The position numbers and the translations under genes were made by a program. A DNA stretch of 20,558 bases from Gallionella sp. UBA4737 (GTDB lineage: Bacteria; Pseudomonadota; Gammaproteobacteria; Burkholderiales; Gallionellaceae). Location: positions 18,877 through 39,434 of the forward strand of contig DHIV01000130.1 in the NCBI GenBank assembly GCA_002403995.1, read 5' to 3'. Under the pieces are notes generated by a model, which was not told the DNA's origin, did no database searches, and saw nothing but the letters and a program-made list of their open reading frames with translations. How positions within the stretch are numbered: position 1 is the stretch's first letter; every line of letters begins with the position of its first letter. Positions 6,568 through 14,204 of the stretch are shown here, piece by piece.

Positions 6568-7023
6568 TCACGCCCACGCTATGCCGAGCACCGCCACACA
6601 CACGGTCAGCATCCCGAGCGTCAGGTTGACTGCGATCAATTTCCGTATTTTGCCCAGCATCTCTCCCGCTTCTTTCCAGTGTTGTTTGGCGACATGCAGG
6701 CTGAACGGCACGTAACAGGCGAAGAACACATAACCGTAGATCACCATCATCGCCAGCCCCATGGCCAGCATGATGTGGATGTGGCGCGCCACGTGGGCGA
6801 TGCCGCCATACAGATAGACCAGGTACAAACCGCTGACCAACAGTGTCGCGACCGCGCCCCACACCCAGACGAAAAAACGGCGAAACACCGTGTCCCACAG
6901 GCGCAGACGCTGCGGCGGTTCGAGCACCTCCACCGCAGCCGGACGCAGCACCACGTATGCGAAGAACATGCCGCCCACCCAGATCAGGGCAGCAAGCAGA
7001 TGGATCAGTTTGAACAGAGTCAT
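6568..7023 (-). CDS. CopD-family integral membrane protein
   Basis: A 151-residue protein with four predicted membrane helices (about residues 3-26, 49-71, 81-104 and 131-150). It starts KLIHLLAALIWVGGMFFAYVVLRP, typical of the CopD-like family. Histidines at 8, 77, 81, 83, 110 and 115 could bind heme or a metal. CopD proteins were named for copper import, but small stand-alone members like this one are mostly uncharacterised, so no substrate is claimed. The ATG at 7023 has only a distant AGGA. Upstream is an inverted-repeat element (7061-7218) that separates it from rnhB, so it may not belong to the lpx transcript. Confidence 0.82.
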   Translation of the reverse strand: MTLFKLIHLLAALIWVGGMFFAYVVLRPAAVEVLEPPQRLRLWDTVFRRFFVWVWGAVATLLVSGLYLVYLYGGIAHVARHIHIMLAMGLAMMVIYGYVFFACYVPFSLHVAKQHWKEAGEMLGKIRKLIAVNLTLGMLTVCVAVLGIAWA

Positions 7024-7060
7024 GTTTGCTATGGTGCGATTATCCTAAAAGGGGCGATTC

Positions 7061-7218
7061 AGCCACGGATCAACACGGATGTCCACGGATTATCAGCGGA
7101 TAGTAACGTGAAGGCAATTTACCTTAAAGGTAGGGGCGGATATTTTTCGGCCATTCGGGTGCCCGGCCATAAGTTTTTCGGCTGTTTTGTCAGTGTTAAT
7201 CCGTGTTAATCGGTGGCT
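7061..7218. repeat. Inverted-repeat (MITE-like) element between rnhB and the CopD gene
   Basis: A ~158-bp noncoding segment with 26-bp inverted ends matching at 21 of 26 positions. The left end begins AGCCACGGATCAACACGGAT and the right end, reverse-complemented, begins AGCCACCGATTAACACGGAT. The interior holds a small palindrome TACCTTAAAGGTA (7119-7131) and two copies of TTTTTCGGC. The ACACGGAT-type ends resemble a repeat I have seen in many unrelated bacterial genomes. It occupies most of the 212-bp rnhB-CopD gap; I see no other feature in that gap. Confidence 0.65.
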
Positions 7219-7235
7219 AACTGCTTTTCCCAGGA

Positions 7236-7811
7236 TTATTGAGCGAGTAGTTCGCGCACCGGCCTGAAACTCTTGCGGTGCACGATCGACACTCCATGTT
7301 CCCGCAACGCGGCGAGGTGCGCTGCAGTGGGGTAGCCTTTGTGGTCGGCGAAGCCGTAATGAGGATAGGCTTCATGCAATTCCAGCATCAGCGCATCGCG
7401 CGCGGTCTTCGCCAGGATCGAGGCGGCGGAAATCGCGGCGACCTTGCTGTCGCCCTTCACGATGGCCCGGCTGGGAATGCCGGTTGCAGGGCAATATAGG
7501 CCATCCACCAGCACTTGCTGTGGCCGGACAGGCAAAGACAGCACGGCACGGCGCATCGCGAGCAATGTGGCTTGCAGGATATTTAACCGGTCTATCTCGA
7601 CTACATCGGCGTAGGCCACCGCCCATGCCAGCGCCCGTTCGCGGATGACGATAGCCAGTTGGTCGCGTTGCCGCTCAGAAAGTTTTTTGGAGTCGGCCAG
7701 GCCCGCGATCGGATAGTCCGGATCGAGTATCACCGCTGCCGCGCTGACCGGGCCTGCCAATGGACCCCGCCCCGCCTCATCCACGCCGCAGATGAGCAGG
7801 GCCTCATTCAT
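7236..7811 (-). CDS. rnhB: Ribonuclease HII
   Basis: Removes RNA, including single misincorporated ribonucleotides, from RNA-DNA hybrids. The 191-residue protein has GVDEAGRGPLAGPV (Asp11, Glu12), the DSKKLS block at 40-45, Asp103 in VLVDG, and Asp121 in KGDSKVAAISAASILAK. Together these form the four-acidic metal site. The ATG at 7811 lies inside the end of lpxB, giving an 8-nt overlap, and suits the family N-terminus (MNEALLICGVDEAG). A longer in-frame reading into lpxB is spurious. It is the last gene of the envelope string, matching the common lpxB-rnhB order. No intrinsic terminator is visible downstream. Confidence 0.97.
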   Translation of the reverse strand: MNEALLICGVDEAGRGPLAGPVSAAAVILDPDYPIAGLADSKKLSERQRDQLAIVIRERALAWAVAYADVVEIDRLNILQATLLAMRRAVLSLPVRPQQVLVDGLYCPATGIPSRAIVKGDSKVAAISAASILAKTARDALMLELHEAYPHYGFADHKGYPTAAHLAALREHGVSIVHRKSFRPVRELLAQ

Positions 7812-8955
7812 TGGACAGATAGGGCAAAATCGCCGCCGCTGCTTTCTGCGCGGTATTCTGGCGCAGCGACAGATGCAGTTCGGTAAAGATTTGTTCCAGT
7901 TGCGCCACCGCATTGCTGTCATTGACCAGGTTGAGCAAGGCCTGGGCAAGATTTTCCGGCGTCGCATCTTCCTGCAGCAGCTCCGGCACGACGAAACGTC
8001 CACACAATATGTTGGGCAAGCCTACGTACGCCTGGTAACCTTTGCGCTTCATCAACCACCAGGACAACGCGGGCATGCGATAGGTGATCACCATCGGACG
8101 CTTGAGCAGCGCGGCTTCCAGCGTGGCGGTACCCGACGCGACCAGCACGCCATCGGCGGCAATCATCGCATCCTGTGCATGACCGAACAGCAAGGTGATC
8201 GGCAATTCATGCGCATCGCAATCATAAATGGCCTGCTCGAAAATCCCGCGTGTTTCACGGCTCACCAGCGGCACCAGAAAGCGCGCATCCGGCAGCCGTT
8301 GCAAGATCAGTTTGGCGGTATTGATATAGGTGTGCGCAAGATATTCGACTTCGCTCTGGCGGCTGCCCGGAAGGAATGCGAACACCTTTGCTTGCAGCGG
8401 GATGCGCATAGCCTCGCGCATCTCGGCACGCTTCGGTTGCTCCGGCAACATGTCGGCAAGAGGATGTCCGACATAATCCACCGGCACGCCGGCTTGCCGG
8501 TAGAGTTCGGGCTCATGCGGAAACAGCGCGAGCATGTGCGTGACCGCACGCTTGATTTTGTGGATACGCTCGCCGCGCCACGCCCATATCGACGGGCTGA
8601 CGTAGTGGATGGTGGGTATGCCGTGCTGCTTGAGCGAAAGTTCCAGACCGAGATTGAAATCCGGCGCGTCTATCGCAATGAACAGATCCGGACGATTGGC
8701 CAGGAAATAGGCGCGCAGCTTGCGGCGTATACCGGCGATCTCGAAATAGTGGCGCAATACTTCGACGTAGCCGCGCACCGCCAGTTTTTCCATCGGAAAC
8801 AATACTTCCATGCCTGCGGATTGCATCCTGGGCCCGCCGATGCCGACGAACTTCAGATCCGGGCGAGCCTCTTTCAGGGCTGCCATCAAATGACTGCCGA
8901 GCAGGTCACCCGATGCTTCGCCCGCGACGATACCTATTACAACTTTTTGTGCCAT
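7804..8955 (-). CDS. lpxB: Lipid A disaccharide synthase
   Basis: Peripheral inner-membrane GT19 glycosyltransferase. It joins UDP-2,3-diacylglucosamine and lipid X to give the tetra-acyl disaccharide 1-phosphate. The 383-residue protein has GEASGD at 12-17, IDAPDFN, YVSPSIWAWR and LFPHEPELY, all diagnostic of LpxB. The length matches E. coli LpxB (382). It starts 13 bp after lpxA and its end overlaps rnhB by 8 nt. The UDP-diacylglucosamine hydrolase LpxH or LpxI, needed between LpxD and LpxB, is not in this window. Confidence 0.97.
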   Translation of the reverse strand: MAQKVVIGIVAGEASGDLLGSHLMAALKEARPDLKFVGIGGPRMQSAGMEVLFPMEKLAVRGYVEVLRHYFEIAGIRRKLRAYFLANRPDLFIAIDAPDFNLGLELSLKQHGIPTIHYVSPSIWAWRGERIHKIKRAVTHMLALFPHEPELYRQAGVPVDYVGHPLADMLPEQPKRAEMREAMRIPLQAKVFAFLPGSRQSEVEYLAHTYINTAKLILQRLPDARFLVPLVSRETRGIFEQAIYDCDAHELPITLLFGHAQDAMIAADGVLVASGTATLEAALLKRPMVITYRMPALSWWLMKRKGYQAYVGLPNILCGRFVVPELLQEDATPENLAQALLNLVNDSNAVAQLEQIFTELHLSLRQNTAQKAAAAILPYLSNE

Positions 8956-8968
8956 AACAAAATCAGGA

Positions 8969-9742
8969 TTAACGAAGGATGCCGCGCGTTGACGCGGCGA
9001 GAAAATCTACTAACACTTGCAAATCTTTATGCTCGGACGCATGCGCCTGGATCGCCGCTTTGGCATCTTCGAAACTAAGGCCGGATTTATACAAAGTCTT
9101 GTAGGCCTGCTTGATCGCCATGATGGACTCGCCGGAAAATCCGCGCCGCTTCAGGCCTTCCGAGTTGATACCGTGCGCCACGGCCGGATTGTCGGCAGCC
9201 GTGACATAAGGCGGCAGGTCCTGCGACAAGCGCGTCTGAAAACCGGTCATCGCATGTGCGCCGATACGCACGAACTGATGCACGCCGGACAGCCCGCCCA
9301 GAAAAACCCAGTCGCCCACATGCACATGCCCGCCCAGAGTCGCTCCGTTCGCCATGATGGTGTGGCTGCCGATCTGGCAGTCGTGGGCAATATGCACGTA
9401 GGCCATGATCCAATTGTCATTGCCTATGCGCGTGACACCGGCGTCCTGCGCCGTACCGGTATTGAGGGTGCAGAATTCGCGTATGGTGTTGTTATCGCCT
9501 ATCTCCAGGCGCGTCGGCTCGCCCGCATATTTCTTGTCCTGGGGGATGGCCCCTACCGAATTGAACTGAAAGATACGGTTGTTCTTGCCGATACGGGTGT
9601 GACCCTCGACGACCACATGCGGCCCTATCCAGGTCCCCGCGCCGATCTCGACATGCTCACCGATGATGGAATACGCGCCCACCTCGACGTCATCGGCGAG
9701 CCTGGCGTTCGGGTGGATGATGGCGGTGGGATGGCGCATCAT
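8969..9742 (-). CDS. lpxA: Acyl-ACP:UDP-N-acetylglucosamine O-acyltransferase
   Basis: First enzyme of lipid A synthesis. It transfers a 3-hydroxyacyl chain from ACP to the 3-OH of UDP-GlcNAc and works as a trimer. Hexapeptide repeats form the left-handed beta-helix in the first ~190 residues. The catalytic base is His120 in HIAHDC (His125 in E. coli). Numbering uses the ATG at 9742 (MMRHPTAIIHP), which overlaps the fabZ stop as ATGA; the next ATG (9739) is almost as good and a GTG at 9763 is unlikely. Phe168 sits where E. coli has the acyl-chain ruler Gly173, suggesting a shorter hydroxyacyl chain. The C-terminal helical region GINSEGLKRRGFS is typical. Confidence 0.97.
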   Translation of the reverse strand: MMRHPTAIIHPNARLADDVEVGAYSIIGEHVEIGAGTWIGPHVVVEGHTRIGKNNRIFQFNSVGAIPQDKKYAGEPTRLEIGDNNTIREFCTLNTGTAQDAGVTRIGNDNWIMAYVHIAHDCQIGSHTIMANGATLGGHVHVGDWVFLGGLSGVHQFVRIGAHAMTGFQTRLSQDLPPYVTAADNPAVAHGINSEGLKRRGFSGESIMAIKQAYKTLYKSGLSFEDAKAAIQAHASEHKDLQVLVDFLAASTRGILR

Positions 9743-10188
9743 GGGACCGCTTTGACCGTGCACATCAGCTCCGCTTCAGCGGCAAGCTGGCCATCGACCT
9801 CGACAGTGCCTGCGAATTTGAACAGGCCGCGCATGCTGCGGATGAGCGATACCTTGATGATCATCTGGTCGCCGGGGCTGATCGGGCGCTTGAATCTCGC
9901 ACCGTCGATGCCGGCGAAGTAATACACCGATTTTTCGCTCGCTCCCGCGCCCATGGATTTGAACGACAACAGCGCGGCAGCCTGTGCCATCGCTTCTATA
10001 ATCAGCACGCCCGGCATCACCGGAAAGTGCGGGTAATGCCCGGGGAAGAACGGTTCGTTGATGGTCACGTTCTTCAGTGCCACGATGCTCTTGTCCGGCT
10101 CCATGGACAACACGCGGTCTATCAGCAAAAACGGGTAGCGGTGCGGGAGAAGTTTGGTGATCTCGTTTATATCCATCTGTATGCTCAT
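9739..10188 (-). CDS. fabZ: 3-hydroxyacyl-[ACP] dehydratase FabZ
   Basis: Hot-dog-fold dehydratase of type II fatty acid synthesis. It competes with LpxA for 3-hydroxyacyl-ACP and so balances phospholipid against lipid A. The 149-residue protein has LLPHRYPFLLIDRV near the start. The catalytic pair is His51 in FPGHYP and Glu65 in GVLIIEAMAQ, with the same 14-residue spacing as His54/Glu68 in E. coli. The ATG at 10188 has AGGA at suitable spacing. The TGA stop overlaps the lpxA start, and lpxD ends 14 bp upstream, giving the usual lpxD-fabZ-lpxA order. Confidence 0.97.
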   Translation of the reverse strand: MSIQMDINEITKLLPHRYPFLLIDRVLSMEPDKSIVALKNVTINEPFFPGHYPHFPVMPGVLIIEAMAQAAALLSFKSMGAGASEKSVYYFAGIDGARFKRPISPGDQMIIKVSLIRSMRGLFKFAGTVEVDGQLAAEAELMCTVKAVP

Positions 10189-10202
10189 CGGTATTTCCTT
10201 TT

Positions 10203-11255
10203 TTACGATTTCCGTTTCAATGATCCCACGCTTGAAGATCCCAGCTGTTGTTCCAGTGCCTTGACGCGCTTCACCAGCTCGTCCAGGTGGCGCAGGTGCA
10301 CGGTGTTCTTGCGCCAGTCTTCGGTCCTGGCAAACGGGAAGATGGCGGCGTAGGAACCCGCTTCATGGATAGACTTCCCAATCAGCGTGAACGCCGCGAT
10401 TTCCACATGATCCGCTATCTGCAAATGCCCCAGAATTCCGGCACTGCCGCCGATCAGGCAGTAGCGCCCGATGGTGGTGCTGCCCGCGATGCCGACACAC
10501 CCCGCGATCGCGGTGTGCGCGCCGATGCGCACGTTATGCGCGATCTGGATCTGGTTGTCCAGCTTCACGCCATCCTCGATCACCGTATCATCCAGTGCGC
10601 CGCGATCGATGGTGGTGTTCGCGCCGATCTCCACATCATTGCCGATCACGACGCGTCCGATTTGCGGGATCTTGATCCAGTGCCCCTGGTCCATCGCGAT
10701 GCCAAAACCATCCGCACCTATCACCGCACCGGAATGCGCAATCAGATTGTCGCCAATCACACAGTCGTGATAAATCACCACTCGCGGATACAGTCGCGCA
10801 TGATTGCCAACAACAGTATTCTCGCCAATATAGCAGCCCTCGCCGACTACGCTGTGCGCACCTATCATCGCGCCCTCGCCGATCACGGCAGTCGCTGCGA
10901 TGCTGGCAGTCGCGTCTATCTTCACGCCGGCGCCGATGACCGCGCTGGGATGGATACCGGGCTTGGCTTCCGGCAAAGGATTCAGCATGGCCGATACCTT
11001 GGCGAAATACGCATAAGGATTATCCGAGATGATGCGCGGCAATTCGGTCGCATCGGCATCGGCTTCGCCGAGGATCACTGCACCGGCTCTGGTGCTGGCA
11101 AGCTTTGCGCGATATTTGCTGTTGGCGAGGAAACTGATCTGGGCAGGTTGTGCCGTTTCCAGCGTCGCAACCTGGGAGATGCATGCCTCGGACTGACCCA
11201 GTACCCGCCCGCCCAATCGCGCTGCAATCTCGGATAATCGGTAGGAGACAGTCAT
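10203..11255 (-). CDS. lpxD: UDP-3-O-(3-hydroxyacyl)glucosamine N-acyltransferase
   Basis: Third step of lipid A synthesis: N-acylation of UDP-3-O-acyl-glucosamine from hydroxyacyl-ACP. The 350-residue protein has an N-terminal uridine-binding domain (about 1-100, with ISFLANSKY). A long hexapeptide-repeat helix follows (about 101-310), with the catalytic His in QIAHNVRIG. A C-terminal helix (LDELVKRVKALEQQL) and a short Ser/Lys tail complete it. Blocks GADGFGIA and IGANTTIDRGALDDT are typical. The ATG at 11255 is 14 bp after the skp stop, with AGGCGG upstream. The domain order and length match the E. coli enzyme (341 residues). Confidence 0.97.
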   Translation of the reverse strand: MTVSYRLSEIAARLGGRVLGQSEACISQVATLETAQPAQISFLANSKYRAKLASTRAGAVILGEADADATELPRIISDNPYAYFAKVSAMLNPLPEAKPGIHPSAVIGAGVKIDATASIAATAVIGEGAMIGAHSVVGEGCYIGENTVVGNHARLYPRVVIYHDCVIGDNLIAHSGAVIGADGFGIAMDQGHWIKIPQIGRVVIGNDVEIGANTTIDRGALDDTVIEDGVKLDNQIQIAHNVRIGAHTAIAGCVGIAGSTTIGRYCLIGGSAGILGHLQIADHVEIAAFTLIGKSIHEAGSYAAIFPFARTEDWRKNTVHLRHLDELVKRVKALEQQLGSSSVGSLKRKS

Positions 11256-11269
11256 ACGGGGAGTGCCGC

Positions 11270-11794
11270 CTATTTGCCCGCTTTGCTATCGGGCTTGCTG
11301 TCTGCTTTGCTGTCGGCAAGATGCTTGATCACCAAGTCGGTGATGTCTATTTTCGGATTGCGATACACCGCTTCCTGCAAGATCAGGTCATACTTCTCCG
11401 CTTCGGCGATCGCCTGGATAGCCTTGTTGGCCTGCTCCAGCACGATGGCCAGCTCTTCGTTCTTGCGCAAGTTCAGATCTTCGCGAAACTCGCGTTGCAT
11501 GCGCTGCAAATCCACATTCATGGCAGACAATTCGCGCTCCTTGTTGCGCCGATCGGCATCCGACAGCTTGCTGTCTTCCTTGTCCAGCAAAGCCTGCAAC
11601 TCTTTCGCCTGTTTCGCCAGCTTCTTGATTTCCTGGTCGCGCCCGGAAAACTCCTTTTCGATCTTGCTTTCCGCTTTCATCGCGGGAGCAGACTCGCGCA
11701 ACACACGCTCGGTATCCACTACACCCACCTTGAAATCCGCAGCCATCGTCAGTCCCGCACTCAGCAACATGGCCAACATAATCATTGTTTTCAT
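11270..11794 (-). CDS. skp: Periplasmic chaperone Skp/OmpH family
   Basis: Trimeric periplasmic chaperone that holds unfolded outer-membrane proteins on the way to the BAM complex. Residues 1-18 are a signal peptide (MKTMIMLAMLLSAGLTMA, then ADFKVG). VGVVDTERVL starts the body domain. A long charged coiled coil (about residues 40-115) forms the tentacle. The C-terminus ends in three D-S-K-A/P repeats (161-172) that I do not recall from the family. It is 174 residues long. A strong GGGGAG Shine-Dalgarno precedes the ATG. A 130-bp gap separates it from bamA, the largest gap in this operon, so an internal promoter is possible, though none is clear. Confidence 0.93.
   Translation of the reverse strand: MKTMIMLAMLLSAGLTMAADFKVGVVDTERVLRESAPAMKAESKIEKEFSGRDQEIKKLAKQAKELQALLDKEDSKLSDADRRNKERELSAMNVDLQRMQREFREDLNLRKNEELAIVLEQANKAIQAIAEAEKYDLILQEAVYRNPKIDITDLVIKHLADSKADSKPDSKAGK
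11279..11314 (-). repeat. Three 12-bp tandem repeats at the end of skp
   Basis: On the coding strand the units are GACAGCAAAGCA, GACAGCAAGCCC and GATAGCAAAGCG. They encode DSKA, DSKP and DSKA directly before the C-terminal GK. Such units can change copy number by slippage without breaking the frame. Confidence 0.75.
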
Positions 11795-11924
11795 TATCTT
11801 CTCCCCTGCATCATAACCTTCGACTTGGATGATATTAACCAGCGGCTCATATCACCGTCTTTTGGTGACCTAGCCGAATGGCTGTGCATGGCATTTATCA
11901 TCCTGGTCGAATAGCTGTATTTCA
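11795..11924. other. bamA-skp intergenic region with short repeats and a hairpin
   Basis: The longest gene-free gap within the envelope string. It holds two copies of a 16-bp motif 33 bp apart (CCTAGCCGAATGGCTG at 11869-11884, CCTGGTCGAATAGCTG at 11902-11917; 13 of 16 match). It also has a small hairpin TCACC-7 nt-GGTGA at 11852-11868, without a U-tract. The skp ribosome binding site lies at its end. No convincing sigma-70 or sigma-E promoter was found by eye. Confidence 0.4.
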
Positions 11925-14201
11925 TCAAAACACCGAACCCAAAGTAAATTGGAATTTTTGCAATTTGTCCACCGGCTGCTTGTTGATCGGTACGGCATAA
12001 CTGAATTTAAGCGGCCCCACCGGAGAAATCCAGGTAACAGCCACGCCTGTAGAATAGCGCATTCCGGCACTGCCCGGCAGGTCACCGGGGCCATACACCG
12101 CGCCCGCATCGATAAACCCGCTCAGGCGCACGGATTTTTCATTGCCCGTCCCGGGGAAAGGCGCCAGCAATTCCGCTCCGCCGAGCACGCGGCGCGGGCC
12201 TCCCAATACGGCATCATTCACGTCGCGCGGACCGAGCGAATTTGCATCATAACCGCGCACCGAACCGGGTCCGCCGGCATAGAAATTCTTGAAGAACGGC
12301 AATTCCTTGCCGCCGTATCCGGCCGCGATACCGGCTTCTCCATGCAATAGCAGTGTGACATCTTTGCTGAGCGGATGAAACCATTGATGCTGGTAATTCA
12401 GTTTGTAGTAGCGCATGTCGAACACCGGCAAGGCAATTTCCGCAAAGGCGCGTTGCATCGTCCCTGCGGTGGTATAGATCGCGCTGTCCAGGCTGTCCCT
12501 GCCCCAACCTATCGTTCCCAATAAATTGCTGCTGGTCGTACCGTTGACATTCACGTACTGCAGCAGTCGCGCCGGGCTGGACGAGAACAACCCCAATTGG
12601 GTGTCTTCGATCGCCAGGCCGTAGCTGATCGTCTGGTCTTCCGCTATCGGCACGCCAAAACGCACTCCACCACCCAGAGTATGCGAAGAGTATTGGCTGA
12701 TCGCAGTGCTTTGCGAATCGGTGTTGCGCTTGTATACATCAAAGCCGCGGCTCACTCCATCATTGGTGAAATAGGGGTTGGTGTAGGAAACCGAGTAGAT
12801 CTGGTTGACTTTCCCGGTGTTGATCTGTGTGGAAAGATAATTGCCGGTGCCGAACAGGTTGGCCTGCGTCACACTCCCGGTCAGGACCAGGCCTTCGCCG
12901 CTTGAAAAGCCCGCGCCCACCGAAATGCTTCCTGTCGATTTCTCCTTGACCGACACGTTCACATCCACCTGGTCTGCCGCGCCTTGTACTGCCGGAGTTT
13001 CTATATTGACCTCGGAGAAGAAATCCAGCTTGTCAACGCGCTGCTTGGATTTCTTGATCTTTTCCACATCGAACCACTCGCCTTCAGTCTGGCGGAACTC
13101 GCGGCGTATCACCTCATCGCGTGTCTTGTTGTTCCCCGCAACGTTGATACGGCGAATATACACGCGCTGGCCGGGATCCACCACAAAATTAAAAGAGACC
13201 TGGTGCTTTTCCTTGTCGATCTCCGGGATCGCATTCACATTGGCAAAGGCATAGCCCTCCTGCCCCAAACGTTCTCCGATCTTCTTGCTGGTTTCGGTCA
13301 TGTCCTTGCGCGAAAAGGTATCCCCTGGTTTCACCTGCACAAGCTTTTCGATCTCGGCTTTTGGTATCAGCGTATCACCGGACACGCTCACCTTCGCGAC
13401 GGTATATTTCTCTCCTTCGGTAAGATTGATCGTGATGTATATATCCTTTTTGTCCGGGCTGATCGAAACCTGGGTGGAATCGATGTTGAATTCCAGATAG
13501 CCATTGTCCATGTAGAACGAACGCAGCGTCTCCAGATCGGCGGACAGTTTTTGTTTGGAATACTGGTCGTTGCTGCTGAACCAGGCAAACCATCCCGGCG
13601 TGCCAAGCTTCATCAGGTTCAGCAACTCGGCCTCCGGGTAGACATGATTGCCGATCAGATTGATCTTCTTGATTTTGGAAACTTCGCCTTCCACCACATT
13701 GAACACGATGCTGACCCGATTGCGTTCCAGTTCGGTGACGGTGGTGGTTACCTTGACGGCATATTTGCCGCGCGCAACATACTGGCGCTTCAGTTCCTGG
13801 GTGGCTTTATCCAGCGCGCCCTTGTCGAAGATGCGCGCTTCGGCCAACCCCGCATATTTCATGCTTTCCTTGAGCTGGTCCTTGGGGAAATCCTTCACGC
13901 CATTGACCTCGATACTTGCGATCGAAGGTCTTTCCTGCACCTGCACGATCAACACGCCATGATCGACCTTCAGTCGCACATCCTTGAAAAACCCCGTGGC
14001 ATACAAGGCGTGGATCGCCGCAGCGCCCTGTTCGTTATCCATCGTGTCGCCGACCTTGACAGGCAGATAGCTGAACACCGTCCCGGCTTCGGTGCGCTGA
14101 ATGCCCTCCACGCGGATGTCCTTCACTGTGAATGGCTCGATTGCCCAGGCGTGTGAGATACAGAACAGGAAGAGCATTCCTGCCAGCTTTATTGTGTTCA
14201 T
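11925..14201 (-). CDS. bamA: Outer membrane protein assembly factor BamA
   Basis: Omp85-family core of the BAM complex, which folds and inserts outer-membrane beta-barrels. The 758-residue precursor has a signal peptide (residues 1-20, ending SHAWA before IEPF). Five POTRA domains follow to about residue 420; POTRA1 begins FTVKDIRVEGIQRTEAGTVF. A 16-strand barrel completes the protein. The conserved loop-6 motif VRGY is at 648-651 in GGPGSVRGYDANSLGPRD. The chain ends in an aromatic residue (FTLGSVF), as required for barrel insertion. It starts 3 bp after the rseP stop and is followed by skp, the usual order rseP-bamA-skp-lpxD. Confidence 0.98.
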   Translation of the reverse strand: MNTIKLAGMLFLFCISHAWAIEPFTVKDIRVEGIQRTEAGTVFSYLPVKVGDTMDNEQGAAAIHALYATGFFKDVRLKVDHGVLIVQVQERPSIASIEVNGVKDFPKDQLKESMKYAGLAEARIFDKGALDKATQELKRQYVARGKYAVKVTTTVTELERNRVSIVFNVVEGEVSKIKKINLIGNHVYPEAELLNLMKLGTPGWFAWFSSNDQYSKQKLSADLETLRSFYMDNGYLEFNIDSTQVSISPDKKDIYITINLTEGEKYTVAKVSVSGDTLIPKAEIEKLVQVKPGDTFSRKDMTETSKKIGERLGQEGYAFANVNAIPEIDKEKHQVSFNFVVDPGQRVYIRRINVAGNNKTRDEVIRREFRQTEGEWFDVEKIKKSKQRVDKLDFFSEVNIETPAVQGAADQVDVNVSVKEKSTGSISVGAGFSSGEGLVLTGSVTQANLFGTGNYLSTQINTGKVNQIYSVSYTNPYFTNDGVSRGFDVYKRNTDSQSTAISQYSSHTLGGGVRFGVPIAEDQTISYGLAIEDTQLGLFSSSPARLLQYVNVNGTTSSNLLGTIGWGRDSLDSAIYTTAGTMQRAFAEIALPVFDMRYYKLNYQHQWFHPLSKDVTLLLHGEAGIAAGYGGKELPFFKNFYAGGPGSVRGYDANSLGPRDVNDAVLGGPRRVLGGAELLAPFPGTGNEKSVRLSGFIDAGAVYGPGDLPGSAGMRYSTGVAVTWISPVGPLKFSYAVPINKQPVDKLQKFQFTLGSVF

Positions 14202-14204
14202 TAT

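Noticed and set aside
7032..7044. GATAAT as a -10 box for the CopD gene
   Set aside because: There is no acceptable -35, and the implied leader would be under 10 nt with no ribosome binding site.
6508..7209. Plus-strand open frame of 233 codons over the CopD gene and the inverted-repeat element
   Set aside because: The His/Gln-rich composition reflects antisense reading, and its end is made of the element's ACACGGAT-type repeat.
7792..9078. Plus-strand open frame of 428 codons
   Set aside because: It is antisense to lpxB and the ends of rnhB and lpxA and shows no recognisable domain.
12984..14156. Plus-strand open frame of 390 codons
   Set aside because: It is antisense to the POTRA region of bamA with no family features.
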